Assembly: GCF_036711975.1 (NCBI RefSeq)
Contig: NC_091966.1
Span: forward strand, 42,787,501-42,851,500
Source: Onthophagus taurus
Lineage: Eukaryota > Arthropoda > Insecta > Coleoptera > Scarabaeidae
Length of the DNA: 64,000 bases
Direction of reading: 5' to 3'
In this document: piece after piece, positions 1 to 12,284 of the stretch
Numbering within the stretch: the stretch's first letter is position 1
How the letters are laid out: every line of letters starts with the position of its first letter
Program-made: the position numbers and the translations under genes
Notes under the pieces: generated by a model
The model's database searches: none
Told to the model about the DNA's origin: nothing
What the model saw: the letters and a program-made list of their open reading frames with translations, nothing else

Positions 1-1304
1 GTAAACCCTCCGGAATGAGTTTTCGGCGAAGACCCTCTACAGCATCCTTAACTGGTACCCTAGTAAAAAGGGATTCCACATCGAAACTTACCAACATATC
101 CCCAGCCTCCAGCTTTGCACCTTTTACCGATTCCACAAAATGTGTAGAGTCCCTGACATACGATTCCGTGTACGACTCCCTTTACAGGTAGTAAAGGGAG
201 ACAGAATCTTTGCAAGATGTTTGGCCAGCTGGTATGTTGGGGAGTTGATGGCGCTGACGATAGGGCGGAGGGGGACGTCTGGTTTGTGAATCTTCGGTAG
301 TCCGTAGATTCTTGGTGGTACCGGCGCCTGCACAAACAAACCTTTTTGCTGTTCTGCTGGAATTCCTGTGGTTTTTATCAGTTCCTTCATTTTTCTTACG
401 ATTTTGTCTGTGGGGTCCTTCTTGATCTTCCTGTAGGTGGCTGAGTCCAGTAGGTTCATCATTTTGTCGTCGTATTCTTTCCTGTGCATAACAACGGTGG
501 CATTCCCCTTGTCTGCTGGTAACACGACGATTTCTGACTTTTCTTTTATAGATCGGAGTGCCTTCTTTTCACCAACCGTCAAGTTGGATTTTGGTGGTTT
601 TGCTGACTTCAATACTCTCGCAACTTCTTGTCGGATCTCTTCGGTTTTCAGTGCAGGCATCCCTCGAACAGCTGCTTCCACTTCGCAGATGATTTCCTCC
701 TTTGGGACCTTCTTCGGGGCGATTGCGTAGTTCAATCCTTTGGCGAGCACAGAGGTTTCGTCTTTCGTTAGTGGGACATTCGATCTGTTAATGACGATTG
801 TTTCTACTGGTAAACTATTACTTTTCTTCTTTTGCGACCGGCGTTCCAGAGATTCAAACTTCTTGATGTGTGTGTCACGGGTCTTCTGAAATTCGCGATT
901 AGCCTTCTCCATTGTTAGTCCCAGTCTTCTCCGGATATACAATTGGAAAGTGAGAGGTGGAGTCGTAGTAACTTCTCACTTATTTTTTGTAGATCATTGA
1001 AGGTCTTGTGGATTCTTTCTCGTAGCAGTGCTTGTTCTGTCCTAATCAAAATTCTACGTGCTGCAGCGGAGTTGATGTGGTTCTTCACCTTCAAGAGGGT
1101 TGGCGTTACTTTCTTCTCTCTGTATCTTCGTAGAAAGTCTAAACTGCTCAACAGCTTGCGTTGTCTAATTCGTGAGTTATCCAAATCCTTGATTTGTTTG
1201 TTGATATCCTCCCCATAAAGGTTAATAATATAAGTACGAAGGCTTTCACGGCCGGTGTGAATTAAACTAAAATTAGAACTAAAACTAGAACATTTGTTAA
1301 ACAT
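1..1304 (-). mobile_element. Penelope-like retroelement, 5' part, frameshifted and cut by the window edge
   Basis: Reading right to left, 1304-915 gives the N-terminal PLE region (an arginine-rich RRYREKKVTP stretch, then ALLRERIH and LHLSLS). 942-124 continues in another frame with LPADKGNATVV and PRIYGLPKIHKPD, hallmarks of PLE reverse transcriptase fingers. In a third frame 1-170 reads MLVSFDVESLFTRVPV, the first catalytic-aspartate block. At least two frameshifts (near 915-942 and 130-200) break the frame, so this copy is dead. The palm YxDD block and GIY-YIG nuclease would lie left of the window. It sits in an upstream intron of SND1, antisense to it. Its 5' side abuts short CTAGTTCTAG-type repeats (about 1250-1300). 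Confidence 0.88.
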
Positions 1305-2098
1305 TTGTTAAACTATTTAATTTATAGTTGTTTTACACAAAAGTTGAAATAGATTGCATTATTTCACATTTTTTATTAATATTTAATATTATTATTAAAT
1401 GACTTAATAAATTATTGATAGATGGCGTTCATATATATATATTTTTTAATTCAAATAAACCTAGTAACGTTTGTTTGTATTCAAAAATTTTCTAAAGTGT
1501 CAAATTAAAAATCCTATTTTTTAAGATGGATTACGAAAAGTTTAACATGTTACATATTAGAAAATAAAGTAAATTTTATATATATTTTTGGTAGAATAAT
1601 TATTAGTTATAGTACCATAATTTACAGGAAACTGTAAATTTAATTTCTTTGATTACACTAAAAAAAAAGTTTATTTTTAGCTTTATTCTAAAACAATAAG
1701 AAATAGACCTATATATATATATATATATATAACCCCATATTTTTGTAATCAGAAATAAATAACGAATTTAATAAGCGAATATTCAGTGGTTGTTTCCATT
1801 TAAAAAAACGAAAATTGTCATAATATCTCAAAATCTAAAACAGAAAATTTTTTTTTGACTATTTTATGAAATTCTCTGTAAAGAAGTGTCCATATAATGT
1901 CTTAGTTATAATACTCCACCTATAATAATAACCAAGATAATTACACTTATTGGTTTTACGATATTTTCAATTATGGCCTCTAGGGGAAAAACCAAAGACG
2001 ATAGCGCTTTGAGGTTTTCGGCATTAACAGTTTCTTGAAAAACGAGATCATGACATGTAAGCTACTTTTTTTCTAACTCTTATAGTTTCCGACTTTCG
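1290..2098. mobile_element. Truncated copy of the TA-flanked foldback element
   Basis: This AT-rich stretch matches the centre and right arm of the foldback elements at 26028-27213 and 29969-31333. Shared landmarks are TTGCATTATTTCACATTTTT, GATAGATGGCG, CAGTGGTTGTTTCCATTT, TTGGCCTCTAGGGG and TCTAACTCTTATAGTTTCCG. The outermost right end is degraded, and no CCTGTA terminus is visible before 2110. No coding potential. It fills most of the gap between the PLE and the first SND1 exon. Confidence 0.75.
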
Positions 2099-2187
2099 GA
2101 CTTACTTATTTATCGTTTATATTTACAACAAATTTATCTTGTTTTATTATCGAACCAATTTTAATATTAAACGATAATTTTTAAAGG

Positions 2188-3716
2188 AACATGTGAGAGA
2201 TATAAAATGGTCGCTTGAAAATATGAGAACTTTCGTCGATAAGCAAGCTGGAAAACCAATAAAAGCCGTTATCGAACACGTCCGAGATGGTTCAACTGTG
2301 CGAGCTTTCCTTTTACCCGATTTCTACCACATTACGCTGATGATATCGGGAATTCGTTGCAACGGTTTCAAATTAGACGCGAACGGAAAACCAGATCCAA
2401 ACGAAAAACTCCCATTCGCCGACGAAGCTCGATACTTCGTCGAAATTCGTCTTTTACAACGCGATGTCGAGATTATTCTAGAATCGGTTAACAATAACAA
2501 TTTTGTTGGAACGATTGTACACCCAAAAGGAAATATCGCCGAGGCTTTATTAAAAGAGGGACTCGCTCGTTGCGTTGATTGGTCAATTGCTTTTATGAAA
2601 TCTGGAGCTGATAAATTACGTTCAGCCGAGCGTAGAGCTAAAGAATCAAGATTGAGATTATGGAAAGATTGGCAACCGAATGCGCCCCAAGTTACCGGAA
2701 AAGAAAAAGAATTTTCTGGAACGGTAGTTGAGGTTATAAACGGAGATGCTTTATTGGTTAAATTAGCTAATGGACAAGTTAAAAAAATTTTCTTATCCAG
2801 TATAAGACCCCCGAAAGAAGCGGCGCGTGCTAACGATGAAGATGGAAAACCTGTAGCTAGACCAAAAGGTTTCCGTCCGTTATATGATATCCCGTGGATG
2901 TTTGAAGCGAGGGAATTCCTCCGAAAAAAATTGGTTGACAAAAAAGTTCAAGTTGTCGTTGATTACATTCAAGAAGCTAAAGATAATTTCCCCGAAAAAG
3001 TGTGTGCTACCGTCACGATTGGTGGATCTAACGTAGCCGAAGCGTTAGTTTCTAAAGGATTGGCAACCGTGGTTAAATATCGACAAGATGATGATCAACG
3101 TAGTTCCCATTACGACGATTTGATGGCCGCCGAAACTAAAGCGAACAAATCCCAAAAAGGGATTCATGACAAAAAGAACGTCCCCGTTCACCGAGTTATT
3201 GAAATCGACGCCGCAAAATCAAAGCAATACCTTTCCTCGTTTAAACGCCAAAATCGTATTGACGCCATCGTTGAATTTGTCGCAAGCGGGTCACGTTTGA
3301 GACTTTACATCCCGAAAGAAACTTGCCTTTGTACGTTCCTTTTGGGTGGGATTAGTTGTCCGCGTGGTGCTCGCCCCGCCGTTGGGGGAATCCCCGCAAG
3401 CGCTTCCGAACCGTTCGGTGATGAAGCTTTGGCTTTTACAAAAGATCGTTGTATGCAACGTGAGGTGCAAATCCAAATCGAATCCACCGATAAAGCTGGG
3501 AATTTTATCGGTTGGTTATGGGTTGATAATAATAACTTATCGGTCGCTTTGGTTGAGGAAGGTTTCGCTACGGTTCACCCAACAGCCGATAGGTCGGAGT
3601 ATTTTAAACAATTAAAACGAGCCGAGGATAGTGCTAAACAAAGGAAATTGAAGAGATGGAAGGATTATGTTGAGGAAAAAGAGGACGAACAACAAAAAAT
3701 TGAAGAAGATAATGCG
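2188..3716 (+). CDS. SND1: Tudor-SN / SND1, exon carrying nuclease-like domains SN2-SN4 (gene partial at 5' end)
   Basis: SND1 is a conserved RNA-binding protein with four staphylococcal-nuclease-like (SN) domains followed by a Tudor domain fused to a fifth SN fold. It acts in RISC-linked RNA decay, splicing and transcription. Translation is open from the acceptor AG at 2186-2187. SN2 covers about residues 12-147 ([32 protein letters not shown]), SN3 about 172-330 ([30 protein letters not shown]) and SN4 about 355-490 ([23 protein letters not shown]). The exon ends at donor GTGAGT (3717) in phase 0. The first in-frame GTG at 2193 is not a start, because homology runs back to the acceptor. SN1 exons must lie left of the window. 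The next exon is 6.85 kb away. Confidence 0.96.
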
Positions 3717-4113
3717 GTGAGTTAAATTAAATTTAATTTTATTATTTTTATATAGTTTTTAATATGAGAAATATGAATGGCTCATCGTTTCAAACTGTAC
3801 AAAATAAGATTTCGAGGAGTGCCACAGAAACTACACAACATGACCAACTAACCACAATTTAAAATCTGACGTTAACGTGTCAAACACTTTTGACTGACAA
3901 ATAATTTAGAAAACCTAATAAATTATAAATAATTTAACTACTCAATTTAAAAACTTTATACCAACAAATACGTCGAAAAGTTGTATCGCCGCAAATATTT
4001 TGCAAATTTTATAAATCCTTCACCAACAAAAACAAAAATTTTACTTCATCATCAAAAAAACTAATAAAGGTTTCAAAAGAAAAACAAAACTTTTCCAAAT
4101 TCAAAATTTTGAT
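3717..4113 (+). other. 5' end of the 6.85-kb SND1 intron
   Basis: The intron runs 3717-10569. This first stretch is AT-rich and shows no recognisable repeat or open frame. The remainder of the intron is filled by the transposons and satellite listed separately. Confidence 0.6.
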
Positions 4114-4116
4114 TAA

Positions 4117-5440
4117 GGGCCGTTTTATCAATGTCGAATCTGTTAGATACGCAACTCATGGATAAACTTGCCTAACAGATAACTAACCTCAATGAACCGT
4201 TTATCCAGCAACTTTCTACCCGACAGGCAGCAACCTACAAGATACAACATAAATGGTACCCCTGACTGTTAACATTAGAAACTGAAATGAAACGGACTTG
4301 GTGAAATTTGAATAATTGATTTTAATTTGTGAAGTTAATATTGCGGGTTATCATTCCCGTGTGCTTTCGGTATTGTGCTTTGTTTTCGAAAACCTCTTTT
4401 ATAATGGAATTCGTACATGAATATTTATTAGACAGCGATAAAGATGAGGATATTGTCCTACTCTTAAATTATAAACGACGACCATATATTATAAAAGAAA
4501 GACAAAAGTCAAAACCAGTTTGAGGAGTTGGACGACCACGTTTTTTTGTTAGATTTCGGTTAAAAAAGGACACAGTTTTGTCATTCTTGGTTAAAATTGA
4601 GACGAGATTATAGATTATATTATTATTTTTTTTTTAATTACTAGATTATTATTTTTCTATAACATTTTTGGATTCGTTTGCCAAATCCATCAGCAAGTTC
4701 TTTTCTGCTGTACTAAAATTTGATGATCTTTTCTTTCTCTTGCTTATCCATCACCACAATTATAAGCTTAATTTATTTTTGACGTTATATTTTGACTTTA
4801 TTGTCATTTCCTTTCACCAAGCAACCAAACCTGTGCTCACATTTTTTTGACAATTTCTAATAGGTAAACCCTTAACCAGTACTTCAGTCTGGTGGGTATC
4901 CAAATGTCATATTTATCTATAAGATTACCCTAAACTACGGGTGGATAAACGATTCGTCGACGTTATCTATCAGCTACAATTTTAATTGACAAATAAATCG
5001 TCTTAACTATAGTTCGTTTTTTTTCTATAATACTTGTCAATGTAAATTTTTTAGGGTTTCTGTTGGTATTATCTAGGACCCTATAAAATTTATGTTATTT
5101 TCCTGATTTTTAGTAACATTTTCAGTAACTAAATAGTTGAGGTTAAAATACTAATAAATGTTATGTAGATAAATACGATTTTAACCTAGTATACATTTAT
5201 TGTAAAAACGTGCTACATAATAATTAAATAGAACAAAACACCTTTTGTAGGTAAATAAATGGCAAACACCCCACAACATTTTTTATGCACCTTTTTGAAT
5301 AACGAAAGCTCAAACGTCAGTGTGACATATTTATTTCAAAACATCATATAACAAAACTCCCTGTTAATTTTGCTAACTTTACAAAAATTTGACAGGTATT
5401 ATAGAAAAAAAATCAACTATAGATATTGATAAACCGGCCC
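4117..5440. mobile_element. Decayed PIF/Harbinger DNA transposon with TAA target duplication
   Basis: Terminal inverted repeats GGGCCGTTTTATCAAT (4117) and ATTGATAAACCGGCCC (ending 5440) match at 15 of 16 positions. They are flanked by TAA at 4114-4116 and 5441-5443, as expected for PIF/Harbinger. Inside, + strand 4404-4520 encodes a short acidic-then-basic start (FVHEYLLDSDKDEDIVLLL) that I read as a Harbinger transposase N-terminus. The - strand at about 4765-4660 encodes KKRSSNFSTAEKNLLMDLA, resembling the Myb/SANT-like protein that is the second Harbinger gene. Both are interrupted. The element lies inside the SND1 intron. Confidence 0.72.
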
Positions 5441-5474
5441 TAAAAGGCGGCAACCTCAATTTACGATACATTCT

Positions 5475-7075
5475 GTCAGTTCGCGACTTTTCATTTTTGA
5501 CAATCTAAATAACCTAAATTTTTTAATTGAGACTGGAGCTGATATTTCGGTTCTACCTCACTAATTATATCCGAAACGGAACCAAGATCCAACCCAAACC
5601 TTTCCACCACTAATGGTACTACAATTAGTACAGTGTGTTAATTAATTATCGTAGCTAACGTCGTCATTGCAAGTATGCAACCAATATGGCAGTATTGATA
5701 TTGCAATACGCAAATCGCTGTACAGGTGGGTCAAATGGGACACTTTTAAAGGAAAACTCCTATTTCTATAAGAGATACAGGAAAAATGACATCAGTGTCT
5801 GAGGCTCGATTTTTATAAGAAACTTAATGGCGAAAACCGCATATCGATATCATCTCTTACGGTTTCAGAGATACAACCCATAAACAAAAAGCCGATTAAA
5901 TTAATAAAACTTATCTTATTATAAAACAAGAATAAATATATGTCAACAAATAACAACAAAAGTAAACCCCTGTTGTATAGAAAATGTTCAAAATGTCCCC
6001 AAAATGGTTTGTGTTATACACAGTCGACATCTTTTTTTAGCCCTTTTTGCCGAGTTGATAAGCTCAATGGGCCTAAGTGTTGCAGAAGCGTTCACAACTG
6101 CGGCTACTAATTGCTGTCGGGAATTTATTGGCCGTCTCTCAAGACGGCTAATTTGCATTTAGATAACTGCAAAAATTTTTCAAAATTAGATCTAATTTAG
6201 ACCAAATTCCTGTAGAAGAAGACGATATTCCTAAAATGGCTATCACTACACCGTTTGGTCTGTTCGAATTCATGCGAATGCCTTTCGGTTTAACTAATGG
6301 TGCACAAATCTTTTAAAGGTTTATAAACGAAGTTCTTTCTGGCTTAGATTTCCTTTTTGTTTATCTAGTTGATATTTTAGTAGCCAGTCACAATGAAGAA
6401 GAACATTATCTTCATTTACAACAATTGTTTGAGAGGTTAAGCTCTTGCAATATCAATATTCAACCAAAAAAATTTGTTTTTAGAGTTAGAACTTTAAATT
6501 TGCTAAGACATCATATTTCTACAGAAGGCATTCGCAATCTAAGATTAATGCCATAACTGGATTTCCAAAACCAACCACACCTAAATAATTACAGCGATTC
6601 TTAGGAATGATAAATTTTTATCACAGATTTTTCCAACCATCTCGAACATTTTAGCTTCTTTACATTAAAAACACTTTATTCACAAAAACTTCCTGGACAC
6701 ATCATCACATTTCTTTCGCTACAGTTTACTACTCTTTACTACTCAGTTTAGCTACTCTTTCACTAACGACAGACACCTTAAGTAAAAGCATGGGAGCAGT
6801 TTTATCACAGACTGTAGACAATAAAACACAACTTTTAGCATTTTTTTCTCAAAAATTATCTTCAAATCAAACAAATTATTCAATTTTTAATAGAGAATTC
6901 TTAGCTATTTACACTATCAAATTCTTTAAACATTTTTTGCATGGACATCAATTTGTGGTTTAGTTACACTGACCACAAACCACTAATCAACACAATTTTT
7001 CTACCATAGAAAAAACTCCACGTCAAACACGATATCTTAATTACATAACACAATACACATCAGATATAATATAAA
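5475..7075 (+). mobile_element. Ty3/gypsy retrotransposon remnant (protease, reverse transcriptase, RNase H)
   Basis: Discontinuous gypsy pol pieces in one orientation. About 5480-5640 reads FLIETGADISVLP, the aspartic protease site. About 6150-6540 reads SKLDLI, then TTPFGLFEFMRMPFGLTNGAQ with a stop, then a catalytic block read as YLVDILVAS in place of Y-x-DD. About 6780-7065 reads the RNase H start through LAFFSQKLSSNQTNYSIFNRE. A separate piece, GESNIVADKFSKF, lies at 10202-10245 beyond the satellite block, so the element was split by a later insertion. Stops, frameshifts and loss of one catalytic aspartate show it is inactive. Confidence 0.82.
5733..6060. mobile_element. Possible Tc1/mariner end inserted in the gypsy remnant
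   Basis: At 5731-5760 TA is followed by CAGGTGGGTCAAATGGGACA, which has the form of the rosa-like left end at 49478. It interrupts the gypsy protease-to-RT region. No matching right end was found, so the right limit is approximate. The piece carries no coding signal. Confidence 0.35.
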
Positions 7076-10000
7076 TGGTTATTAGGTGTGATTATTACAG
7101 ATCATTTTAAAGAGAAAGCTTTGAGCTTTAATTTAGAATAACTCGCATTCCTTAGTTTCAATAAATACGGCTTCCAGGAATTTTTAAATTAGCATCTTTT
7201 TTGACACTTTTAGGTTATACGAAAATGTAAGTTTTATTTCAACATTTTTTGTTCTTAATATTTTCACAATCCAACCCATCAATTATTATACATCATTTTA
7301 AAGAGAAAGCTTTGAGCTTTAATTTGAAATAAGGTTCATTCCTTAATTTCAATAAACACGGCTTCTAGAAATTTTTAAATTAGCTTCTTTTTTGACACTT
7401 TTAGGTTATTCGAAAATGTAAGTTTTATCTCAACATTTTTTTTCTCAATATTTTTCCAATCCAACCCAACAATTATTATACATAATTTTAAAGAGAAAGC
7501 TTTGAGCTTTAATTTAGAATAAGTCTCATTCCTTAGTTTCAATAAATACGGCTTCCAGAAATTTTTAAATTAGCATCTCTTTTGACATTTTTAGGTTATA
7601 CGAAAATGTAAGTTTTATTTCAACATTTTTTTTCTCAATATTTTCCCAATCAAACCCATCAATTATTATACATCATTTTAAAGAGAAAGCTTTGAGCTTT
7701 AATTTGAAATAAGGTTCATTCCTTAATTTCAATAAACACGGCTTCCAGGAATTTTTAAATTAGCATCTTTTCTGACATTTTTAGGTTATTCGAAAATGTA
7801 AGTTTTATCTCAACATTTTTTTTCTCAATATTTTCCCAATCCAACCCAACAATTATTATACATCATTTTAAAGAGAAAGCTTTGAACTTTAATTTAGAAT
7901 AAGTCTCATTCCTTAATTTCAATAAATACGGCTTCCAGGAATTTTTAAATTAGCATCTTTTCTGACATTTTTAGGTTATTCGAAAATGTAAGTTTTATCT
8001 CAACATTTTTTTTCTCAATATTTTCCCAATCCAACCCAACAATTATTATACATCATTTTAAAGAGAAAGCTTTGAACTTTAATTTAGAATAAGTCTCATT
8101 CCTTAATTTCAATAAATACGGCTTCCAGGAATTTTTAAATTAGCTTCTTTTTTGACACTTTTAGGTTATTCGAAAATGTAAGTTTTATTTCAACATTTTT
8201 TTTCTTAATATTTTCCCAATTCAACCCATCAATTATTATACATCATTTTAAAGAGAAAGCTTTGAGCTTTAATATGAAATAAGGTTCATTCCTTAATTTC
8301 AATAAACTCAGCTTCCAGGAATTTTTAAATTAGCATCTTTTTTGACATTTTTAGGTTATACGAAAATGTAAGTTTTATTTCAACATTTTTTTTCTCAATA
8401 TTTTTCCAATCCAACCGATCAATTATTATACATCATTTTAAAGAGAAAGCTTTGAGCTTTAATTTGAAATAAGGTTCATTCCTTAATTCCAATAAAAACG
8501 GCTTCCAGGAATTTTTAAATTAGCATCTTTTTTGACATTTTTAGGTTATACGAAAATGTAAGTTTTATTTCAACATTTGTTTTCTCAATATTTTTCCAAT
8601 CCAACCCAACAATTATTATACATCATTTTAAAGAGAAAGCTTTGAGCTTTAATTTGAAATAAGGTTCATTCCTTAATTCCAATAAAAACGGCTTCCAGGA
8701 ATTTTTAAATTAGCAGCTTTTTTGATACTTTTAGGTTATACGAAAATGTAAGTTTTATTTCAACATTTTTTTTCTTAATATATTCCCAATTCAACCCATC
8801 AATTATTATACATCATTTTAAAGAGAAAGCTTTGAGCTTTAATTTAGAATAAGTCTCATTCCTTAATTTCAATAAATACGGCTTCCAGGAATTTTTAAAT
8901 TAGCAGCTTTTTTGATACTTTTAGGTTATACGACAATGTAAGTTTTATTTCAACATTTTTTTTCTTAATATTTTCCCAATTCAACCCATCAATTATTATA
9001 CATCATTTTAAAGAGAAAGCTTTGAGCGTTAATTTGAAATAAGTTTCATTCCATAATTTCAATAAACACAGCTTCCAGAAATTTTTAAATTAGCATCTTT
9101 TTTGACATTTTTAGGTTATACGAAAATGTAAGCTTTATTTCAACATTTTTTTTCTTAATATTTTCCCAATCCAACCCATCAATTATTACACATCATTTTA
9201 AAGAGAAAGCTTTGAGCTTTAATTTAGAATAAGTCTCATTCCTTAATTTCAATAAATACGGCTTCCAGGAATTTTTAAATTAGCAGCTTTTTTGATACTT
9301 TTAGGTTATACGACAATGTAAGTTTTATTTCAACATTTTTTTTCTTAATATTTTCCCAATTCAACCCATCAATTATTATACATCATTTTAAAGAGAAAGC
9401 TTTGAGCTTTAATTTGAAATAAGTTTCATTCCATAATTTCAATAAACACAGCTTCCAGAAATTTTTAAATTAGCATCTTTTTTGACACTTTTAGGTTATA
9501 CGAAAATGTAAGTTTTGTTTCAACATTTTTTTTCTCAATATTTATCCAATCCAACCCAACGATTATTATACATCATTTTAAAGAGAAAACTTTGAGCTTT
9601 AATTTGAAATAAGTTTCATTCCTTAATTTCAATAAACACAGCTTCCAGGAATTTTTAAATTAGCATCTTTTTTGACATTTTTAGGTTATACGAAAATGTA
9701 AGCTTTATTTCAACATTTTTTTTCTTAATATTTTCCCAATCCAACCCATCAATTATTATACATCATTTTAAAGAGAAAGCTTTGAGCTTTAATTTGAAAT
9801 AAGGTTCATTCCTTAATTTCAATAAAAACGGCTTCTAGGAATTTTTAAATTAGCATCTTTTTTGACACTTTTAGGTTATACGAAAATGTTAGTTTTAACT
9901 CAATGCTTTTTTTCTCAATATTTTTCTAATTCAACCCAACGATTATTATACACCATTTTAAAGAGAAAGCTTTGAGCTTTAATTTGAAATAAGTTTCATT

Positions 10001-10200
10001 CCTTAATTTCAATAAATACGGTTTCCAGGAATTTTTGAATTAGCATCTTTTTTGACACTTACATTAGAAAATAGGGGGATTGCATATTTTACTAAAAGTT
10101 GATTCCGAAGGCCTGTACTGAGTGTATTTTGATAGCGTTTTAATTCTGTCTGATTCTGCTACAAAATTTCAAAATGTTTGACGTCTTGGGACACAAAGGG
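7066..10200. mobile_element. PiggyBac-like non-autonomous element containing a satellite, left end lost
   Basis: The right end reads GGGACACAAAGGG followed by TTAA (10201-10204). It matches the complete copy at 50033-52285, which has TTAA on both sides. The insertion splits a gypsy RNase H, and gypsy coding resumes at the TTAA. The expected left end CCCTTTGTGTCCC is missing where gypsy sequence gives way near 7066-7090, so the left end was deleted. Nearly all of the interior is the 190-bp tandem repeat. The subterminal 130 bp on the right also match the other copy. Confidence 0.75.
7095..10065. repeat. 190-bp satellite array, about 15.6 copies
   Basis: The landmark CATCATTTTAAAGAGAAAGC recurs exactly every 190 bp at 7291, 7481, 7671, 7861, 8051, 8241, 8431, 8621, 8811, 9001, 9191, 9381, 9571, 9761 and 9951 (a few bases vary). 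Each unit also holds CGGCTTCCAGGAATTTTTAAA and TAGGTTATACGAAAATGTAAG. Spacing shows almost no indels, while point differences occur in recurring combinations, which suggests homogenisation. The same unit forms a second array at 50080-51880. Confidence 0.97.
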
Positions 10201-10569
10201 TTAAAGGAGAATCAAACATTGTAGCGGACAAATTCTCTAAATTCACAGTACCCTGACACACAAACTTTAAAAAACGCACAATTTAATGATACGGAATTAA
10301 CAAATTTACTAAACAAACAATACTCAAATACACAAACTACTAAATATAACCTCTATATAACTCTTTTAATAATAATGAACTAAAGTAGCAATAATTAGAA
10401 ATCTAAAAAACTTGGACTTGAAAAGCTTTGACAGTAAAAATAGCCTTAACAGACATTGATAGACCTTAATACATATCAACTTATGATAATGCAAACTGAG
10501 TTATTCACATTTTTCATAAGAATAATGTTTCCTCAAAATCATTTTAATTGATTTTTCTTTATTAATTAG
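10201..10569 (+). other. Gypsy RNase H tail and intron 3' end before the last SND1 exon
   Basis: 10202-10245 continues the split gypsy frame (GESNIVADKFSKF). The rest, to the acceptor TTAG at 10566-10569, is AT-rich intron without further recognisable features. Confidence 0.6.
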
Positions 10570-11271
10570 AATCCTGAAAGGAGTGTAAACTACGAAGAAG
10601 TTGTAGTAACGGAAGTAACACCCGAAGGAACATTCTTCGCCCAACATTATCAAAATGGATCAAAAGCTGAGCTTTTAGTCGCAAAGATGCGTCAAGAATT
10701 CCAAGCGAATCCACCTTTACCGGGAGCTTACAACCCAAAACGCGGCGATACTTGCGCTGCGAAATACACCGTTGATGATGAATGGTATCGAGCGAAAGTG
10801 GAAAAAGTTCAAGGTACAACCGTCCATATTCGTTATATCGATTATGGTAATCGAGAAACTGTGAATTCAACCCGCTTGGCAAGTTTACCCGCCGCTTATG
10901 CGAATGAAAAACCATTCGCAAACGAGTACAGTCTCGCTTGCGTTGCGTTACCGAAAGATCCAGAGTTTGCGGATATCGCCTTGAAATATTTAAAAGAAGA
11001 TCTTAGTGCGGGAAAATTGTTTTTAAATGTTGAATATCGCCCAAGTGGTGGGTTACCGGCTGCTACCGTTTTCACCGAAGAAAATAAGGAAGATATCGTA
11101 AAGAATTTGATTACAGATGGTTTGTTGTTGGTTGAAAAAAGACGGGAAAGGAGATTGCATAAATTGGTATCGGAGTATATGGCCGCCCAAGAAGTGGCTA
11201 AAACTAATCATGCAAATATTTGGCAGTATGGGGATATAACTGAAGATGATGCGAAAGAGTTTGGAGTTTAA
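10570..11271 (+). CDS. SND1: Tudor-SN / SND1, last exon (Tudor and SN5)
   Basis: The acceptor AG at 10568-10569 joins in phase 0 to the exon ending at 3716. The exon gives 233 residues and stops with TAA at 11269-11271. After a linker, the Tudor core is about residues 55-110 of this exon (KRGDTCAAKYTVDDEWYRAK, then HIRYIDYGNRE with the aromatic-cage YxDYGN motif that binds dimethyl-arginine). The split SN5 half follows (LLLVEKRRERRLHKLVSEYM, then AQEVAKTNHANIWQYGD). The C-terminus is EFGV, like the EFG end of animal SND1. Together with the first exon this gives about 742 residues of a protein that is about 900 long in animals. Confidence 0.96.
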   Translation, partial: NPERSVNYEEVVVTEVTPEGTFFAQHYQNGSKAELLVAKMRQEFQANPPLPGAYNPKRGDTCAAKYTVDDEWYRAKVEKVQGTTVHIRYIDYGNRETVNSTRLASLPAAYANEKPFANEYSLACVALPKDPEFADIALKYLKEDLSAGKLFLNVEYRPSGGLPAATVFTEENKEDIVKNLITDGLLLVEKRRERRLHKLVSEYMAAQEVAKTNHANIWQYGDITEDDAKEFGV

Positions 11272-12284
11272 TAATAAGGGGGACCATTTTAAAAGCACAC
11301 TGAGACAGAGCGAAATCGCCTACATTTGATTAAATCATAAAAAAAATGATGTAACTTGAGTTTTCCATAAAATAGTGTTCTAGATTTTAGGGGGATTCCA
11401 AGATAGTTAATAATCGATTTACTTCCGATTATTTTTTCGTAATCATCATCCATAGACTCTCCATTCAAATATTTTTTATTAAAAAATAAATAAATAAGGT
11501 GTTCAGACATATATTAATATGAAGATAGGTTTATATTTACTCCGTATATTAAAAAAAAAATAAAATTAGAATAAACAGAAAATGCGATGAAGACTTTCAA
11601 GGAAAGGAAACTTATTTTTTATAGTTTTTAAGCAGGTTGCAACGTGGCTTCATCAGGTGTACCATCTGTAATTAATTCTTTTTATTTCTGCTCAAATTTA
11701 CTTTTGTATCTCTTAATATAAAAAAAATATATTAAAAAAAAAATCGCTTGGGTAACCTTGTAGCGTTATGGTTGTGATTCCTTGTAGACGTAATTTTGTG
11801 TATCAAGAAGAAATCGTTTTTGAACGATCAGTTATCTAATTATGTCACCAATGTAATAAAAAAATAATTATAGCTAAATGGGGTGTAAAATATTTTTTAC
11901 GTCCCGAAAATAATATAATAATTTATATATTTCGATCGTATTTATGTACATTTTGTTTTCAAATCATGATAAAGTGTTGCTTGTTCTTTTTTTTAGATGG
12001 ATTTGTATATTTTCAATTTATTTTCTTTTGTATTTCGCTAATTTCATTTATACATTTATTTTTCTGTCTTTTTAAATAATTCAAATATGTGAACTGATGT
12101 ATATCTATTAAATGGCTACATGTATTTTTTGTATGTAATAATATGTGAAATAATATAAGAAAACAGATGGTGTGGCTGATAAAATGTAGGAAAATGGCTC
12201 TGTTTAAATAAAAATATGTTGAAAGGTCTTATTGGTTTTTTTTATTGTATGTTTAGATGTCATATCACTTAAGTTTTAAAGTAA
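11272..12284 (+). other. SND1 3' untranslated region and downstream flank
   Basis: AT-rich non-coding DNA after the SND1 stop. A consensus AATAAA lies at 12207-12212, about 0.94 kb after the stop, and other AATAAA-like sites occur near 11560-11570. I see no gene here. The flank runs into the 172-bp satellite. Confidence 0.5.

Noticed and set aside
60..335. - strand frame of 91 codons
   Set aside because: Out-of-frame reading of the Penelope-like reverse transcriptase.
2193..2195. GTG as start of SND1
   Set aside because: Homology and a splice acceptor extend upstream; it is an internal exon boundary, not a start.
2324..2941. - strand open frame of 205 codons
   Set aside because: Shadow of the SND1 exon on the opposite strand; the + strand frame has clear homology.
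7095..10065. Regular direct repeats resembling a CRISPR array
   Set aside because: Units of 190 bp are similar over their whole length without unique spacers. The setting is eukaryotic and no cas genes are present.
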